From Harenicola maris (GTDB taxonomy: Bacteria; Pseudomonadota; Alphaproteobacteria; Rhodobacterales; Rhodobacteraceae), in contig JADQAZ010000004.1 in assembly GCA_018524345.1 (NCBI GenBank), forward strand, positions 62,001-126,000: a DNA stretch of 64,000 nucleotides, written 5' to 3'. Below the pieces are notes generated by a model. The model made no database searches, was not told the origin of the DNA, and saw only the letters and a list, made by a program, of their open reading frames with translations. Made by a program: the position numbers and the translations under genes. Below, piece after piece: positions 60,801 through 64,000 of this stretch (the first letter of the stretch is position 1; each line of letters starts with the position of its first letter).

Positions 60801-63394
60801 GCCAGAGCCTCCTGTGGGTCCTGTGCGCGTTTGCGGCGCATTTGAAGCATCCAGACCGCCAGCAGCAAAAGCAGGGCCGGGATGTAGAAGATTTCCTTTG
60901 GCATCCGGTCGGCTGCGACGTCGAGTTCGACGACTTCCCAGTCGAAGTCGATGCCGAGCTGTTCGGAGGGGCCGCCGAAGTTGAGGTTGTCGACGTAGAG
61001 TTTGCCATCCTCGTCGCGGAATTCGATTCCGGCGCTGTCGAAGAGGCGGGTTTCGCCGTCCGGCCCTGTCGGGCCGAGGGGGAGGAGGTAGCGGGCGTCG
61101 ATCATGTCGCCGTTGATGTTTTCCCCGCTGAGGCGGACCCGCAGGGAGGCGTTCTCATCGGCGGCCTCGGCCATCTGGAAAAGCTCTGTCCCCGGCCTTT
61201 GTTCGAATTCCGGTTGCAGCTTGTTCAGGAAGAAGCCGGGTTGGAACAGGACGAAGGCGGCGACCAGCAGGGCCGCGCTTTCCCAGAGTTTGGATTTGAC
61301 CATGAAGTAGTTCATCGTGCCCGCCGCAAAGAGCAGCATGGCGATCAGGGCGATGATGAAGACGAAGACCGCCTGCACAGGGCCGACATCGATCAGCAGC
61401 AGATCGGTGTTGAAGATGAACAGGAAGGGCAAAAGCGCCGTGCGGATCGAGTAGAAGAAGGCCTGAAACCCCGTTTTAAGGGGGTCGCCCTTGGAGATCG
61501 CCGCGGCGGCAAAGCTGGCCAGCCCCACGGGGGGCGTCACATCGGCCATGATCCCGAAGTAAAAGACGAACATATGCACGGCCACCAGTGGCACGATCAG
61601 GCCGTTCTGTGCGCCCAGTTCGACCACAACCCCCGCCATCAACGAGGACACCACGATGTAGTTCGCCGTGGTGGGCAGGCCCATGCCGAGGACGATGGAG
61701 ATCACCGCCACGAAGAAGAGCATTGCCAGAAGGTTGCCGCCGGAGAGGAATTCGACGAATTCGGCCATGACCTGTCCGATGCCCGTCAGGGTGACGGCGC
61801 CCACGATGATGCCCGCGACGCCCATGGCGGCGGCGAGGCCGATCATGTTGCGGGCGCCTGCGATCATGCCCTCTGCGATGTCGGAGAAGCCGTTGCGGAC
61901 CTGTTGGACGACGTTGCTCTGGCCGCGGAAGTAGGCCTTGAGCGGGTTTTGCGTCAGCAGGATGAAGAGCATGAAGATCGTCGACCAGAAGGCCGAGAGG
62001 CCGGGGGATTTGCGTTCGATCATCAGCAGATACATCAGCAGCAGGATCGGCATCAGGTAATGGATACCGGTTTTGAAGATCTCCTTCGTGGGGGGGAGGG
62101 ACTGCATTGATTCAAGGCTGATGTCGAGGTCGGGCCCCTGTGCGGCATAGCGCAGGGCGGCGACATAGGCGACGAGGATGATAGCGAGGATCACATAGAG
62201 CGCCGCACCGCCGAAGGCCGTGTAGATCGTGTCGACGATCAGGCCGGTGGCAAAGAGCGTGCCGCCCGCGATGACGATGGAGATGGCGATGATGAAGATC
62301 GCGCCCAGCATGAATTTGATCGGGTTCATCCGGCTGGTGCCGGTCATGCCCATTTTCAGGGCTTCGAGGTGGACGATATAGACCAGCGCGACATAGGAGA
62401 TCGCGGCGGGGACGATGGCGGTTTTGACGACCTCGACATAGGAAATGCCGACGTATTCCGTCATTAGGAAGGCCACTGCGCCCATGACCGGCGGGGTCAA
62501 CACGCCATTGATGGAGGAGGAGACCTCTACCGCGCCGGCTTTGGTCGCGGGGAAGCCGACCTTTTTCATCAGCGGGATGGTGAATGTGCCGGTGGTGACG
62601 ACATTGGCGATGGAGGAGCCGGAGATAAGACCCGTTGCCGCAGAGGCGATCACCGCCGCCTTGGCAGGGCCGCCGCGCAGGTGGCCCAGAGCGGCGAAGG
62701 CGAGTTTGAGGAAGTAGTTCCCCGCGCCCGCCTGATTAAGGAGCGAGCCGAAGAGCACGAAGAGGAAGACAAACCCCGAGGAAACCCCGAGCGCCACGCC
62801 GAAGACCCCTTCGGTGGTGAGCCACATGTGGCTCATGGCCTTGTTGAAGGAGGCGCCCTTCCATTGCACGACCTCTGGCAGGCCCGACCATGAGCCGAAG
62901 AAGACATAGCCGAGGAAGAACAGGGCCACGCCCATCAGGGGCAGGCCGAGGGAGCGACGGGCGGCCTCGAGCAGCAGGACAATGCCGATGCCTGCCATGA
63001 CCACGTCTGTGGTGCTTGGGTTGCCGGTGCGCTGGGCCACGCCGCGGTAGTCCCACCACAGGTAGGAGGCCGCGACGGCGGCGACGATGGCCACCACCCA
63101 GGTGACGGCGGGGATACGGGTGCGGGGGCTTGATTTCAGGCCGGGAAAGGCGAGGAAGGCCAGCATCACGGCAAAGCCGAGGTGGATGGCGCGGGTTTGG
63201 GTGTCGTTCCAGACACCGAAGCCGAGCATGAAGGGCAGGGGCGAGGCGATCCAGAGTTGGTAGATGGCCCATGTGAGGGGCAGATACCACAGCGCCGCCT
63301 TGTTGAACCCCTGAGTGGGCACGCGCCCACCTGTGTCGGCATCCGCGAGGATGTCCTCTAGCGCGTTGTCTTTCGGTTGAGCCGCGTCTGTCAT
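60797..63394 (-). CDS. TRAP transporter, fused 4TM/12TM permease (TAXI type)
   Basis: An 865-residue permease in which the small (DctQ-like) and large (DctM) subunits are fused, as in TAXI-TRAP systems. Conserved parts: SGSSIANVVTTGTFTIPLMK, INGVLTPPVMGAVAFLMTEY and MGLPTTANYIVVSSLMAG. A C-terminal DUF3394-like soluble domain (about 700-840) sits before a last helix. Sodium-driven uptake of an organic acid or amino acid is the family role. Confidence 0.93.
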   Translation of the reverse strand: MTDAAQPKDNALEDILADADTGGRVPTQGFNKAALWYLPLTWAIYQLWIASPLPFMLGFGVWNDTQTRAIHLGFAVMLAFLAFPGLKSSPRTRIPAVTWVVAIVAAVAASYLWWDYRGVAQRTGNPSTTDVVMAGIGIVLLLEAARRSLGLPLMGVALFFLGYVFFGSWSGLPEVVQWKGASFNKAMSHMWLTTEGVFGVALGVSSGFVFLFVLFGSLLNQAGAGNYFLKLAFAALGHLRGGPAKAAVIASAATGLISGSSIANVVTTGTFTIPLMKKVGFPATKAGAVEVSSSINGVLTPPVMGAVAFLMTEYVGISYVEVVKTAIVPAAISYVALVYIVHLEALKMGMTGTSRMNPIKFMLGAIFIIAISIVIAGGTLFATGLIVDTIYTAFGGAALYVILAIILVAYVAALRYAAQGPDLDISLESMQSLPPTKEIFKTGIHYLMPILLLMYLLMIERKSPGLSAFWSTIFMLFILLTQNPLKAYFRGQSNVVQQVRNGFSDIAEGMIAGARNMIGLAAAMGVAGIIVGAVTLTGIGQVMAEFVEFLSGGNLLAMLFFVAVISIVLGMGLPTTANYIVVSSLMAGVVVELGAQNGLIVPLVAVHMFVFYFGIMADVTPPVGLASFAAAAISKGDPLKTGFQAFFYSIRTALLPFLFIFNTDLLLIDVGPVQAVFVFIIALIAMLLFAAGTMNYFMVKSKLWESAALLVAAFVLFQPGFFLNKLQPEFEQRPGTELFQMAEAADENASLRVRLSGENINGDMIDARYLLPLGPTGPDGETRLFDSAGIEFRDEDGKLYVDNLNFGGPSEQLGIDFDWEVVELDVAADRMPKEIFYIPALLLLLAVWMLQMRRKRAQDPQEALA

Positions 63395-63426
63395 CCTGTC
63401 CCCCGGATATGTGTTTATATGGCTGC

Positions 63427-63451
63427 GCCGGCCCTAGCGATAAGGGCCGGC
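63427..63451 (-). other. Intercistronic hairpin between TAXI and TRAP permease genes
   Basis: GCCGGCCCT pairs with AGGGCCGGC around seven bases. It sits 23 bases after the binding-protein stop. Such hairpins often stabilise the binding-protein mRNA and reduce permease expression. Confidence 0.6.
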
Positions 63452-63473
63452 GGCTGTTTTCGGGTGGGTTGGA

Positions 63474-64000
63474 TTACATCCAGCCGCGCTCTGCGTAGTA
63501 TTTCGCAGCGCCGGGGTGCAGAGGAGCGGCGAGGCCGTCCTTGACCATTTGCTCCTCGGTCAGGCGACCGAAGGCGGGGTGCAGTTTTTTGAAGTCATCA
63601 AAGTTTTCGAAGATCGCCTTCACGAGCACATAGACGACCTCGTCAGAGGCTTTTGCATCGGTGACGAAGGTGGCCTTGGGGCCCCAGGATGCGATGTCTT
63701 CCTCGTTGCCGGGATAGAGGCCACCGGGGATGGTGGCGGCGGCATAGGCCTTGTTTGCGGCGAGCACTTTGTCGGTGCCCGAAGTGGTCAGGTCGAGGAG
63801 TTTGATGTCGCAGGTGGAGGTTGCCTCCATCGTGGAGCCGTTTGGCAGGCCAGCGGCCCAGATGGCGGCGTCGATCTTGCCGTCGCACAGGGCGGCGGAT
63901 TGCTCGGAGGATTTCAGCTCTGCTGCGAGGGCGAAATCATCCGGGGAGACGCCAGCGGCGTCCATCAGGACATCGGCCAGAACCCGTGTGCCGGAGCCGG
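63474..64000 (-). CDS. TAXI family TRAP binding protein, C-terminal part
   Basis: Cut by the right edge; about 175 residues are visible. GSGTRVLADVLMDAAGV and the later DGKIDAAIWAAGLPNGS, GGLYPGNEEDIASWGPKA (in parts) and HPGAAKYYAERGWM are typical of TAXI solute-binding proteins. The internal Met at 63963-63965 is not the start, since the family sequence continues upstream to the edge. It feeds the fused permease. Confidence 0.92.
   Translation of the reverse strand, partial: GSGTRVLADVLMDAAGVSPDDFALAAELKSSEQSAALCDGKIDAAIWAAGLPNGSTMEATSTCDIKLLDLTTSGTDKVLAANKAYAAATIPGGLYPGNEEDIASWGPKATFVTDAKASDEVVYVLVKAIFENFDDFKKLHPAFGRLTEEQMVKDGLAAPLHPGAAKYYAERGWM

Overview
The window looks like ordinary chromosomal DNA of a GC-rich alphaproteobacterium, most likely a marine member of the Rhodobacteraceae (Roseobacter-type). 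The reasons are a MipZ division-site ATPase, a separate F0 operon in the order atpI-B-E-F'-F, the block ffh-GNAT-chorismate mutase-rpsP-bluB-rimM-trmD-rplS-rpmE, tctCBA and TAXI-TRAP solute transporters, a two-domain ALDH16-type aldehyde dehydrogenase, and a secreted alginate lyase. The genus cannot be fixed from the sequence. I found no tRNA, rRNA, insertion sequence, prophage or CRISPR array. Genes are packed tightly, with many ATGA/GTGA stop-start overlaps.

Layout: 1-4.0 kb, tctCBA tripartite tricarboxylate transporter with an AtuA-like gene running off the left edge (all minus). 4.1-5.8 kb, alanine dehydrogenase divergent from an Lrp/AsnC regulator. 6.0-13.1 kb, mipZ, a small secreted protein and the ribosome/SRP operon, all minus. 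13.3-15.8 kb, ada, a LysR and an ArsR regulator. 15.9-18.6 kb, the ATP synthase F0 operon with a visible promoter and terminator. 18.65-22.9 kb, GntR/FCD regulator, OmpA-type lipoprotein, a second Ada-like protein, nth and an adenosine-kinase-like gene. 23.1-25.7 kb, a sulfotransferase divergent from a GT14-type glycosyltransferase. 25.7-33.3 kb, HIT protein, ATP-grasp ligase, zinc-finger protein, polA, SGNH lipoprotein, rRNA pseudouridine synthase, DUF2798 and DUF1285 genes. 33.4-40.1 kb, a four-gene MoxR-DUF58-BatA/DUF4159-membrane protein operon. 40.2-46.9 kb, SDR, rpe, deoC-ALDH16 and gabD. 46.9-51.2 kb, peptide-type ABC transporter coupled to a P1/DmpA peptidase but without a binding protein. 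51.6-57.7 kb, LysR, DUF481 porin-like protein, lipoprotein, dienelactone hydrolase, Lrp divergent from phhA-phhB, then msrB-msrA. 57.9-64 kb, PL7 alginate lyase, UspA, fused TRAP permease and a TAXI binding protein cut by the right edge.

The metabolic theme is uptake and breakdown of organic acids, amino acids, nucleosides and algal polysaccharide: TRAP, TTT and ABC importers; Ald, PhhAB, GabD and DeoC/ALDH16; alginate lyase. Each amino-acid catabolic gene (ald, phhA) has its own divergent Lrp-type regulator with a palindrome between them.

The least explained material is non-coding. A roughly 33-bp element recurs three times, each time between convergent genes. A 21-bp A/T-rich palindrome recurs three times. 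An 11-bp tandem array lies beside one palindrome copy. Long perfect inverted repeats sit at gene ends, and in at least two of them the stop codon lies in the hairpin loop. A strongly structured block lies upstream of the peptide transporter. The best candidate for a poorly understood protein system is the MoxR-DUF58-DUF4159 operon; the sulfotransferase/glycosyltransferase pair is second.
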